Positions 1 through 5,874 are shown, counted from the stretch's first letter. The stretch: DNA of 5,925 bases from Bacteroidales bacterium (GCA_017527945.1 JAFXPL010000150.1:1-5925), one strand, 5' to 3'. Notes: generated by a model not told the origin, from the sequence alone. A program made the numbers and translations.

Positions 1-541
1 AGTGCCGTTTGGCGTCGTAGATGAGCCACGGCTGGTCGTTGAAGCGGTCGGCGAAATGGTCGGTGATGAGCGGCAGCACATTGTGGTCAGGCGAGATGAC
101 CGCCAGGTAGGTGCCGTCCTTGGCTTTCTGGAAGCGGATGAACTGTTTCATCCGCAACTGCTCGTGCATCACCTTGCGGGCGATGTTAGTCACGGCCAGG
201 ACATCCGGGTCGGCAAAGTTCCGCTCGATGCTCTCGCCTCCTTCCGGCTGCCGGAACACTTTGCAGATGTAGTGGAACAGCGCGTTGTTGAGTTCGGGCA
301 ACTCCGACAACCAGCTAACCATCAGCATTTTTATAGCCTCCTTCGACAGCCGTTTCTCCAACCCCTTCCACACGCGGCGGGCCTTCTCTTCGTCGGTCGG
401 CACTTGATGCAGGTCGTCGCAGAACAACGGCACGGGGTCTCCCTCCGCCAACAACATCTCCGGCTGCTCGTGCAACTCAAAGGCCTCGAAAACGGCGGTA
501 AGGAGACCGTCCAAGGTGTTGTCGAAGGTGTAGCAGGTCAT
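1..541 (-). CDS. DUF4130 protein, partner of the rSAM DNA repair/modification protein (partial, C-terminus cut)
   Basis: The reading frame opens with ATG at 541-539 and runs without a stop to the window edge, giving 180 codons plus one base. The protein begins MTCYTFDNTLDGLLTAVFEA, the characteristic start of the DUF4130 'probable DNA metabolism protein' family. It continues with a helical region (about 50-140, including RRVWKGLEKRLSKEA and HEQLRMKQFIRFQKA) and a conserved block ending WLIYDAKRH at 173-180. From memory, stand-alone members have about 250 residues, so roughly 70 would be missing; a fused uracil-DNA-glycosylase-like domain beyond the edge cannot be excluded. It lies directly downstream of the radical SAM gene, the standard arrangement for this pair. 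No -7 box is visible in the gap, so it is probably co-transcribed. The molecular function is unknown to me; a DNA repair or modification role is inferred from family associations. The start is well supported because the family's conserved N-terminus begins within a few residues of it. Confidence 0.9.
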   Translation of the reverse strand, partial: MTCYTFDNTLDGLLTAVFEAFELHEQPEMLLAEGDPVPLFCDDLHQVPTDEEKARRVWKGLEKRLSKEAIKMLMVSWLSELPELNNALFHYICKVFRQPEGGESIERNFADPDVLAVTNIARKVMHEQLRMKQFIRFQKAKDGTYLAVISPDHNVLPLITDHFADRFNDQPWLIYDAKRH

Positions 542-544
542 TGC

Positions 545-576
545 GGTTTGTGGTTTTGGTTTTGGTTTGTGTTTTT
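545..576 (-). other. G-free, CA-rich leader upstream of the DUF4130 gene
   Basis: On the coding (minus) strand the bases just before the start are almost only A and C, with repeated AAAACC units (552-569). Such a tract should be unstructured and could help initiation in a phylum that rarely uses Shine-Dalgarno pairing. The plus strand carries four GG pairs at 545, 552, 558 and 564, a possible but weak two-tier quadruplex pattern. The function is inferred. Confidence 0.35.
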
Positions 577-583
577 CGGACAT

Positions 584-613
584 CCACACTGCGTTTCTTC
601 GTCGCTGGTGTGG
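584..613 (-). other. Intercistronic inverted repeat (stem-loop)
   Basis: CCACAC at 584-589 is complementary to GTGTGG at 608-613. Inside it, GCG at 591-593 can pair with CGC at 603-605. Neither strand has a T-run after the stem, so it does not look like an intrinsic terminator. In the presumed rSAM-DUF4130 transcript it would form a hairpin between the two cistrons, possibly a processing or stability element. Confidence 0.35.
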
Positions 614-662
614 GGTTACTTGCACTTCATGCGTTTTGTTTCTTCGGGACTGTTTAAGGAAA

Positions 663-711
663 GTCTCCAATCTCAAGTCTTACGTCTCAACTCCTTCGTC
701 TCCAAACTCCA
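663..711. repeat. Degenerate 7-bp tandem repeat across the 3' end of the rSAM gene
   Basis: Seven consecutive heptamers can be laid out on the plus strand: GTCTCCA, ATCTCAA, GTCTTAC, GTCTCAA, CTCCTTC, GTCTCCA and AACTCCA, with a consensus close to GTCTCAA. The array contains the stop codon of the radical SAM gene (680-682) and encodes its last ten or so residues (about LEFGDEGVET). It then continues 17 bp into the intergenic gap. The first four units are the clearest; the three inside the gene are more diverged. Confidence 0.6.
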
Positions 712-1984
712 ACGACAGCTGCGCCTCCTTCGCGGCGAGTTTCTGTTCCGTCTTGGAAACCAGCAGCGGGCGCAGGCGTTCAGGACTCAGCTCGTTGATG
801 CCGAGGATGGGTTGCAGGTCGGAGGCGCCGAGCTCGTGGCAGGTGATGAAGTATTTGGCCTTTTTCATCACCACGCCCATCTTTTTGAGGTCGAAACTGG
901 TGAGGCGGTTGAAGCGGCGGGAGTTGACGATGAGCCACGCTGACTTGGTGCCGAGGCCGGGCACGCGCAGCAGCATCTCGTAATCGGCCGTGTTGATGTC
1001 CACAGGGAATGCCTCGGGGTGGCGCAGCGCCCACGCCAATTTGGGGTCCACCTCCAAGTCGAGGTTCGGGTTTGCCTCATCGACAATTTCTTCCACCTTG
1101 AAATGGTAGAACCGCAGCAGCCAGTCGGCCTGGTAGAGGCGGTTCTCGCGAACGAGCGGCGGTTGCTTGAGCACGGGTAGGCGCGAGTCGAAGGTGTTGA
1201 CGCTCACGTAACCCGAGTAATAGACACGGCGCATCGAGGGCTGGCCGTAGAGCAGCGACGACATGGTGAGGATCTCGCGGTCGGAGTCATGGGTGGCGCC
1301 CACGATCATCTGGGTGGATTGCCCGGCGGGCACGAAACGCGGCGCGTGGCGCATCCGCTGCCGGTCTTCCTTGTTCTCGAGCACACCCTGCTGGATGAGC
1401 TTCATCGGCTGGAAAACACTCTGGTGGTCCTTCTCGGGCGCGAGCATCTTCAGCGACTCTTCGCGGGGAATCTCAATGTTCACGCTCATACGGTCGGCAT
1501 AGCGCCCGGCCACGTTGAGCAGCTCCTGCGAGGCGCCGGGGACGGCCTTCAAGTGGATATATCCGTTGAAACGGTGTACTAACCGCAGGTCGCGGACGAT
1601 AGCGGTGAGCCGTTCCATCGTATAGTCGGGATTGCGCACCACCCCGCTGGAGAGGAACAGCCCCTCGATGTAGTTGCGACGATAGAACTCCATCGTGATC
1701 TCCTCCAACTCGCTGACGCTGAGCGTGGCGCGCTTGATGTCGTTGGAGCGGCGGTTCACACAGTAGGCGCAGTCGTACATGCAGTGGTTGGTCAGCATCA
1801 CCTTCAGCAGCGAGATGCAGCGGCCGTCGTCGGCAAAGGAGTGGCAGATGCCCACACCGCCCACGGTGTTGCCCACCATCCCCTTCTTGCCGCCGCGCAC
1901 GGTGCCGCTCGACGAGCACGACACGTCGTATTTCGCCGACTCCGCCAAAATGCGCAGCTTCTCCAATGTTTTCTCCGCCAGCAT
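680..1984 (-). CDS. Putative DNA modification/repair radical SAM protein (rSAM_link_UDG type)
   Basis: This 434-residue protein has the radical SAM cluster motif CxxxCxxC at C68, C72 and C75 (CMYDCAYC), which should bind a [4Fe-4S] cluster and S-adenosylmethionine. The N-terminal blocks KYDVSCSSSG (19-28) and GICHSFADDGRCISLLKVML (45-64) hold further cysteines (C23, C47, C56) and are hallmarks of the family named for its link to uracil-DNA-glycosylase-like proteins. The C-terminal third carries a helix-hairpin-helix (about 327-358, hairpin VPGLG at 341-345), a non-specific DNA-binding motif. That supports a nucleic-acid substrate. The family is typically about 400 residues, so the gene looks complete. 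I chose ATG at 1984-1982 because MLAEKTLEKLRILAESAKYD matches the usual family start; the frame stays open to 2068, but those 28 extra residues look like translated promoter. It heads a unit with the DUF4130 gene. Reaction and substrate are unknown. Confidence 0.93.
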   Translation of the reverse strand: MLAEKTLEKLRILAESAKYDVSCSSSGTVRGGKKGMVGNTVGGVGICHSFADDGRCISLLKVMLTNHCMYDCAYCVNRRSNDIKRATLSVSELEEITMEFYRRNYIEGLFLSSGVVRNPDYTMERLTAIVRDLRLVHRFNGYIHLKAVPGASQELLNVAGRYADRMSVNIEIPREESLKMLAPEKDHQSVFQPMKLIQQGVLENKEDRQRMRHAPRFVPAGQSTQMIVGATHDSDREILTMSSLLYGQPSMRRVYYSGYVSVNTFDSRLPVLKQPPLVRENRLYQADWLLRFYHFKVEEIVDEANPNLDLEVDPKLAWALRHPEAFPVDINTADYEMLLRVPGLGTKSAWLIVNSRRFNRLTSFDLKKMGVVMKKAKYFITCHELGASDLQPILGINELSPERLRPLLVSKTEQKLAAKEAQLSLEFGDEGVET

Positions 1985-2035
1985 ACAGGTACTGTTTTTG
2001 CTATTTTTCTGTCTGTAAAGGTTATTTGGTTTTTC

Positions 2036-2051
2036 CCTTCGGGGACGAAGG
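2036..2051 (-). other. Perfect 6-bp hairpin at the predicted 5' end of the rSAM transcript
   Basis: CCTTCG (2036-2041) and CGAAGG (2046-2051) form a perfect stem with a four-base loop. The predicted minus-strand -7 box ends at 2058, so transcription should start near 2053-2051 and this hairpin would sit at the very 5' end of the mRNA. It has a T-run only on the wrong side for either strand, so a terminator is unlikely. A stabilising 5' hairpin is an inference. Confidence 0.4.
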
Positions 2052-2057
2052 CAGGCG

Positions 2058-2065
2058 CAAAGGTA
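2058..2065 (-). promoter_or_regulatory. Bacteroidota-type -7 box for the rSAM-DUF4130 unit
   Basis: The minus strand reads TACCTTTG here, an exact match to the TAnnTTTG -7 consensus of the Bacteroidota housekeeping sigma factor. It is followed by CGCC, as is common in such promoters. No good TTG stands at the expected -33 distance. The predicted leader is about 67 nt, A-rich just before the start codon, without a Shine-Dalgarno sequence. Confidence 0.6.
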
Positions 2066-2110
2066 CACTTTTTCGGGTTATAAATGCTGCGCTAACTTGG
2101 TGTTTTTTTC

Positions 2111-2118
2111 TATTTTTG
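2111..2118 (+). promoter_or_regulatory. Bacteroidota-type -7 box for the DUF3667-ADH-ALDH operon
   Basis: TATTTTTG matches TAnnTTTG exactly and ends only 10 bases before the ATG at 2129, so the mRNA would have a leader of just a few bases. The -33 element is weak: CTG at 2087-2089 is at the right distance, while TTG at 2097-2099 is too close. A run of seven T (2103-2109) abuts the box. No internal promoter was found before the two downstream genes, so this is the likely promoter for all three. Confidence 0.55.
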
Positions 2119-2128
2119 CACCGTCAAA

Positions 2129-3109
2129 ATGAAGAAAGAATTCAATCTAAAAGAGAAAATCCAGCAATTCAAGGCGTGGCGGGAGCGGCCTCGCGAGGTT
2201 GCCCCGATGTCGCAAGAGGAGCACGAGTGCCTGAACTGTCACGACCATTATACCGGCAATTACTGTCCCCGTTGCGGACAGGCAGCCTCCACCGACCGCT
2301 TTTCCATGAAGGTGGCGGCTGAAAACTTCGCCGAAGCCTACGGCATGGGCGAGCGCGGCATGTTTCGCACTATCCTTGATCTGATTCTGCGTCCCGGCCA
2401 CCTGATCCTCGACTATCTCCGTGGCAGGAGGGCCTCCTATTTCGCCCCTTTCAAAATGTATTTCCTGCTTGCGGCTGTCTCCCTCCTCGTGACCCACGGG
2501 CTGAATATCACAGGGCACGCGCTCCACGATGATTCCGAAAACACTACCGAAGAGGTGAAACGAGAGCCTGAGAATGGAAAGACACCCAAAACGACGGATG
2601 ATTTTGAAGAAAATACCCCTACGATGGAGCAAGGTATTACCATCGATGAAGATGGTGCTCAAAATTTTTTTGAAAAAGATTATCCTGAAAAATCGCGAAT
2701 GTACTCCATTATTAATAGCGTATTGGATAAGATAGAACGTTTTGCGGAAAAATACCCCAGTATTAACATCTTGTTGCTGTTGATGCTGATTTCCGGGAAT
2801 CTCTTCCTCTTTTTCCGTCACAGTCCGAACATCCCCGATCTGCGTTATCCCGAGCTCTTTATTTCGTTGGTCTATATTGCCAATATGTACACGGTCTATT
2901 CCATTGTGTTCGATTTCTTTAGTTTGACAAAATTGACCGCACTCTCTTTACTTCTCACAATCATCCCGCTCAAACAGATGAGTGGCTACAGCTGGTGGCG
3001 CACCATCCTGAAAACCGTCGTGGCCTTCACCATTATGTTTGTGCTGTTCATCGTGTTCGTCGTGCTGGCGGTGCTTGGTGTCAGATTATTTGTGAAATAC
3101 CACGGGTGA
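2129..3109 (+). CDS. DUF3667 family zinc-ribbon membrane protein
   Basis: This 326-residue protein has the DUF3667 layout. A short basic N-terminus (IQQFKAWRERPREV) leads into a zinc ribbon with cysteine pairs C34/C37 and C46/C49 (CLNC and CPRC, followed by GQ). Next comes a conserved amphipathic block (about 58-100, including TILDLILRPG and LDYLRGRRASYFAPFKMYF), then membrane segments. Likely transmembrane stretches are about 106-125, 212-229, 243-263, 265-282 and 294-322. Between the first and second lies a hydrophilic, strongly acidic stretch (about 128-205), which is AT-rich compared with the flanking gene. The start at 2129 fits the family's N-terminus and the promoter just upstream. The family is found mainly in Bacteroidota and has no established function. 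Being first in an operon with two oxidoreductases, 13 bp before the alcohol dehydrogenase, suggests a membrane or sensing role linked to that metabolism, but this is a guess. Confidence 0.9.
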   Translation: MKKEFNLKEKIQQFKAWRERPREVAPMSQEEHECLNCHDHYTGNYCPRCGQAASTDRFSMKVAAENFAEAYGMGERGMFRTILDLILRPGHLILDYLRGRRASYFAPFKMYFLLAAVSLLVTHGLNITGHALHDDSENTTEEVKREPENGKTPKTTDDFEENTPTMEQGITIDEDGAQNFFEKDYPEKSRMYSIINSVLDKIERFAEKYPSINILLLLMLISGNLFLFFRHSPNIPDLRYPELFISLVYIANMYTVYSIVFDFFSLTKLTALSLLLTIIPLKQMSGYSWWRTILKTVVAFTIMFVLFIVFVVLAVLGVRLFVKYHG

Positions 3110-3122
3110 TAAACAGTTGATT

Positions 3123-4343
3123 ATGGATACATACATTTTTAGGAGACAGATTCATAAGTTGCCGGGCAAGGTGATACACCATGTGCCGCTGCCGGAACCG
3201 CAGGTCGTGGAAGGCCACGGCGCACGGGCACAGATCGGTGCCATCTGCAAGGAACTCGGATATAAGCAGGTGTTGTTGGTGACCGATCAAACACTGCATA
3301 AACTCGGATACGAACAGAAAATAGTGCAGTCGCTGGAAGAGAGTGGGGTGGGGTGCACCATGTTCGCCGACATCCACTCCGAACCCAACATTGCGCTGAT
3401 TGACGCTGGACGTGCGATGGCTACAGCGTGCCAGGCCGAGTGCGTGATCGCCCTCGGTGGTGGATCGGTGATGGACACCTGCAAGATGATCGCTGCTGGC
3501 GTGAAGCTGCCTCGACTCAAAACCAAAGCCTTGTTGCTCAAATTTTTGGCTGTGCCTGGCAAGACCCTCCCGATGATCACGGTGCCCTCCACCGCCGGCA
3601 CAGGCGCGGAGGTGACCGTAGGTGCTGTCGTAACCAATGCGCGCGGCACGAAGGGCTCCACCGTGCTGGTCGGGCTGGATGTGACGCATGTGATCCTCGA
3701 CAGCGAACTGACCATCCATGCGCCGCAAGTGGTGACCGCCGCCTGCGGGATGGACGCCCTCAGCCACGTGGTGGAAGGGACGGTGAGCGATGTGACGGTC
3801 GATGTGGAGGATGCCTACCGCTCACTGGAAGGCGTGAAACTGATCCTGCATCATCTGCCCATCGTCATTCGTGAGCCGGAGAATATCGAATCGCGGCTGG
3901 CGATGTGCCGCGCCGCGATGTACGGCGGCAACGCCATCAACACGCAGCTCGCGGGCTATGTGCATGCCTTCGCGCACAGCATCGGAGCCAAGTACCACAT
4001 CCCGCACGGACAGGCCATCACGCTGATGATGCTGCCTGTGCTGGAGTATCAAAAGGAGACCTGTCTTAGGAAGTATGCCCTGATGGCCCGTTATTGCGGG
4101 TTGGCGGATGTGCACACCGACGACCGAATAGCAGCCGAGCGGTTCCTGCAGGCCGTAAAAGACCTCATCGTCACCTGCGGCCTCGACACATTGCCGTTGC
4201 CCGTGAAAGAGTCCGATTACGAGGAACTCACCCGCATGGTGGCCAAGGATTCCATCAACTACTCCGCCCCGATGACGTTCAGCGAGGAGGATATTGTGAA
4301 GGTGCTGGAGAGGGTGACTGGGCAATTAAAAATTACGAATTAA
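3123..4343 (+). CDS. Iron-containing (group III) alcohol dehydrogenase
   Basis: This 406-residue cytoplasmic enzyme should interconvert an alcohol and its aldehyde or ketone using a nicotinamide cofactor and a divalent metal, normally Fe2+. The N-terminal Rossmann-like half has VLLVTD (50-55), GGGSVMDTCK (112-121) and PSTAGTGAEVT (155-165). The C-terminal helical half holds the expected metal ligands: D211 and H215 (GMDALSH), H281 (HAFAH) and H295 (IPHG), spaced as in E. coli FucO; H285 matches the conserved catalytic-site histidine. D55 aligns with FucO Asp39, which favours NAD over NADP. I prefer ATG at 3123; an in-frame TTG at 3117 would add only two residues. It begins 13 bp after the DUF3667 stop and ends 16 bp before the aldehyde dehydrogenase, so the pair probably acts in sequence. 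The last five codons (LKITN) lie inside a 7-bp repeat array. Substrate specificity cannot be read from sequence. Confidence 0.93.
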   Translation: MDTYIFRRQIHKLPGKVIHHVPLPEPQVVEGHGARAQIGAICKELGYKQVLLVTDQTLHKLGYEQKIVQSLEESGVGCTMFADIHSEPNIALIDAGRAMATACQAECVIALGGGSVMDTCKMIAAGVKLPRLKTKALLLKFLAVPGKTLPMITVPSTAGTGAEVTVGAVVTNARGTKGSTVLVGLDVTHVILDSELTIHAPQVVTAACGMDALSHVVEGTVSDVTVDVEDAYRSLEGVKLILHHLPIVIREPENIESRLAMCRAAMYGGNAINTQLAGYVHAFAHSIGAKYHIPHGQAITLMMLPVLEYQKETCLRKYALMARYCGLADVHTDDRIAAERFLQAVKDLIVTCGLDTLPLPVKESDYEELTRMVAKDSINYSAPMTFSEEDIVKVLERVTGQLKITN

Positions 4344-4372
4344 GCATGAAGAATTAAGCATGAAGAACGAAC
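4324..4372. repeat. 7-bp tandem repeat bridging the ADH stop and ALDH start
   Basis: Consecutive heptamers read AATTAAA, AATTACG, AATTAAG, CATGAAG, AATTAAG, CATGAAG and AACGAAC. The central part is an exact 14-bp tandem duplication, GAATTAAGCATGAA, at 4337-4350 and 4351-4364. The array contains the last codons and stop (4341-4343) of the alcohol dehydrogenase, the whole intergenic gap, and the start plus first codons (MKNE) of the aldehyde dehydrogenase. The duplication also yields a decoy ATG at 4346 that encodes only M-K-N before a stop. Confidence 0.75.
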
Positions 4373-5772
4373 AAATCACCGAAATCGTCGCGGCCCAGCG
4401 CAATTTCTTCCGCACGGGCGCGACGCTGCCTGTCAAATGGCGGATACAACAGCTTAAGAAACTGAAAGCGGCGGTCATCGAGCACGCCACCGAGTTCGAG
4501 GATGCGCTCACCGCAGACCTCGGACGGAGCAGGGTAGAGGCCTACCTCTGTGATGTGGGTCCCATCATTGTGGAAATCAATGAGATGTTGCGAGGACTGC
4601 GCCGCTGGGCACGGCCCGAGTGCCATTTCAGCGGCCTGATGTGCTTCCCGAGCACCGTCACCAAAGTCTATAAGATGCCATACGGCGTGTCGTTGGTGAT
4701 CAGTCCGTTCAACTTCCCAATATTGCTGACTATCGGCGTGGTGGCGGCGGCGATGTGCGGCGGCAATACCGTGGTCATCAAGTCCAGCAGCAAGTCGGCG
4801 GCCTGCACTGAAGTGCTCAAGCGCTTCTTTGCAGAGGTCTTCCCGCCCGAGTATGTCACCCTCATTGACGGCGGTCATGATGTGGCGGATATGTGCCTCG
4901 CGCAGCGCTTCGACAAGATCTTCTACACCGGCTCGCCCGCCGTGGGCAAGCATGTGATGGCGGAGGCCTCCAAGAACCTCACGCCTGTGGCGTTGGAGTT
5001 GGGTGGCGAGACCGGAAACTGGTGCGTGGTGCGCCAAGATGCCGACCTCAAGGACGCGGCCCGCAAGATCGCCTTCTTCAAGCTCTGCAACGCCGGACAG
5101 ATCTGCATCAACATCAACCAGATAGCCGTGGCCGAGGAGGTCGCGGAGCCCTTCCTGGAGGAACTCAAGAAGGCCTTCACGGCGCAGATTGGCGAGCATC
5201 CGGTGACCAATCCCGAGTACCCGAAACTGATCACGACGGCGGCCTACGACAAGTGCGCGGCGCTGGCGGATGAGTATCGCGACCGCATCATCTACGGCGG
5301 CGAGGGCGACCGCGAATCGCGTCGCTACTCCCCCACCCTCATTTTCCCCGTCGATAAGGACGAGCATATCGTGCGGCACGAGCTTTTCTGTCCGTTGTTG
5401 CCGGTGGTGCCCTTCAAGGATGCCGAAGTGGATGCGCTGATGAAGACCATCGCTGACCGCGAGCATCCATTGGCCATGTATCTGTTCACGAAGGACATGC
5501 GATGGGCGAACCGTACCATGCAGACGCAGCAGTTTGGCGGCGGATGTATCAACGAGGTCTGCATCCACATGATGGTCAAGGGCGTGCCGTTCAACGGCGT
5601 GGGCCACTCCGGCATGGGTGCCTACCATGGCGAATGGGGCTTCCGCGAGTTCACGCACCCGCAAACCGTCCTCAAAGGCCGCACCGTCTTCAACCTCCCC
5701 TTGCGCGAGCACCCGTACACGGGAAAGGCCGGCGAGTGGAAGATAAAATTGTTGAAATGGTTCGAAAGATAG
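4360..5772 (+). CDS. Aldehyde dehydrogenase, ALDH3-like
   Basis: This 470-residue protein should oxidise an aldehyde to the carboxylate with NAD(P)+. Catalytic positions are present: N118 (SPFNFP), general base E213 (LELGG) and nucleophile C249 (NAGQIC). The coenzyme loop YTGSPAVGK spans 189-197. The C-terminal block PFNGVGHSGMGAYHGEWGF (410-428) and the 470-residue length match class 3 (fatty or aromatic aldehyde) dehydrogenases rather than the roughly 500-residue class 1/2 enzymes. There is no C-terminal membrane anchor. Several usual residues differ: KPSE is KSSS (141-144), GGK is GGE (E217) and EIFGP is ELFCP (341-345), so it belongs to a divergent branch. S144 in place of the ribose-binding Glu could relax NAD specificity. 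ATG at 4360 is the only plausible start near the family's N-terminus; it lies inside a repeat array and lacks a clear Shine-Dalgarno sequence. It probably acts on the aldehyde made by the preceding alcohol dehydrogenase. Confidence 0.93.
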   Translation: MKNEQITEIVAAQRNFFRTGATLPVKWRIQQLKKLKAAVIEHATEFEDALTADLGRSRVEAYLCDVGPIIVEINEMLRGLRRWARPECHFSGLMCFPSTVTKVYKMPYGVSLVISPFNFPILLTIGVVAAAMCGGNTVVIKSSSKSAACTEVLKRFFAEVFPPEYVTLIDGGHDVADMCLAQRFDKIFYTGSPAVGKHVMAEASKNLTPVALELGGETGNWCVVRQDADLKDAARKIAFFKLCNAGQICININQIAVAEEVAEPFLEELKKAFTAQIGEHPVTNPEYPKLITTAAYDKCAALADEYRDRIIYGGEGDRESRRYSPTLIFPVDKDEHIVRHELFCPLLPVVPFKDAEVDALMKTIADREHPLAMYLFTKDMRWANRTMQTQQFGGGCINEVCIHMMVKGVPFNGVGHSGMGAYHGEWGFREFTHPQTVLKGRTVFNLPLREHPYTGKAGEWKIKLLKWFER

Positions 5773-5874
5773 GCCCACAGGCCGTCACGTTTGCAGGGAA
5801 ACGAGATGAAATGTCATAAGGTCATGGGTTAAAATAACATTGTGATCGCCTGACCGTGTAACCGCTAAAATTTG

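Noticed and set aside
2..943. Long plus-strand frame of 313 codons starting with GTG
   Set aside because: It lies antisense to the DUF4130 gene and the rSAM C-terminus, both recognisable families; its translation is a low-complexity mix typical of a shadow frame.
1985..1995. ACAG-GTA-CTGT inverted repeat followed by T residues as a terminator
   Set aside because: The stem is only four base pairs and lies next to the rSAM start codon, with no converging plus-strand gene that would need it.
1985..2068. N-terminal extension of the rSAM protein by 28 residues
   Set aside because: The added residues are encoded by the leader and the -7 box itself; the conserved family start is at 1984.
2660..2666. 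Programmed -1 frameshift site in DUF3667
   Set aside because: The heptamer fits the pattern, but the zero frame continues through intact membrane segments and no functional -1 product is evident; kept only as a homopolymer observation.
3117..3122. TTG start for the alcohol dehydrogenase
   Set aside because: An ATG two codons later is in frame and more likely; TTG starts are rare in this phylum.
3081..3767. 228-codon minus-strand frame over the ADH start
   Set aside because: Shadow of the iron ADH gene, with no recognisable motif and no promoter box on that strand nearby.
4354..5778. 474-codon minus-strand frame covering the whole ALDH gene
   Set aside because: It mirrors the ALDH codons in GC-rich DNA, is rich in His, Arg and Leu, and matches no family; the sense strand has intact ALDH catalytic motifs.
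5806..5832. Eight-codon ORF after the ALDH
   Set aside because: Too short, no promoter or start context, no sign of conservation.
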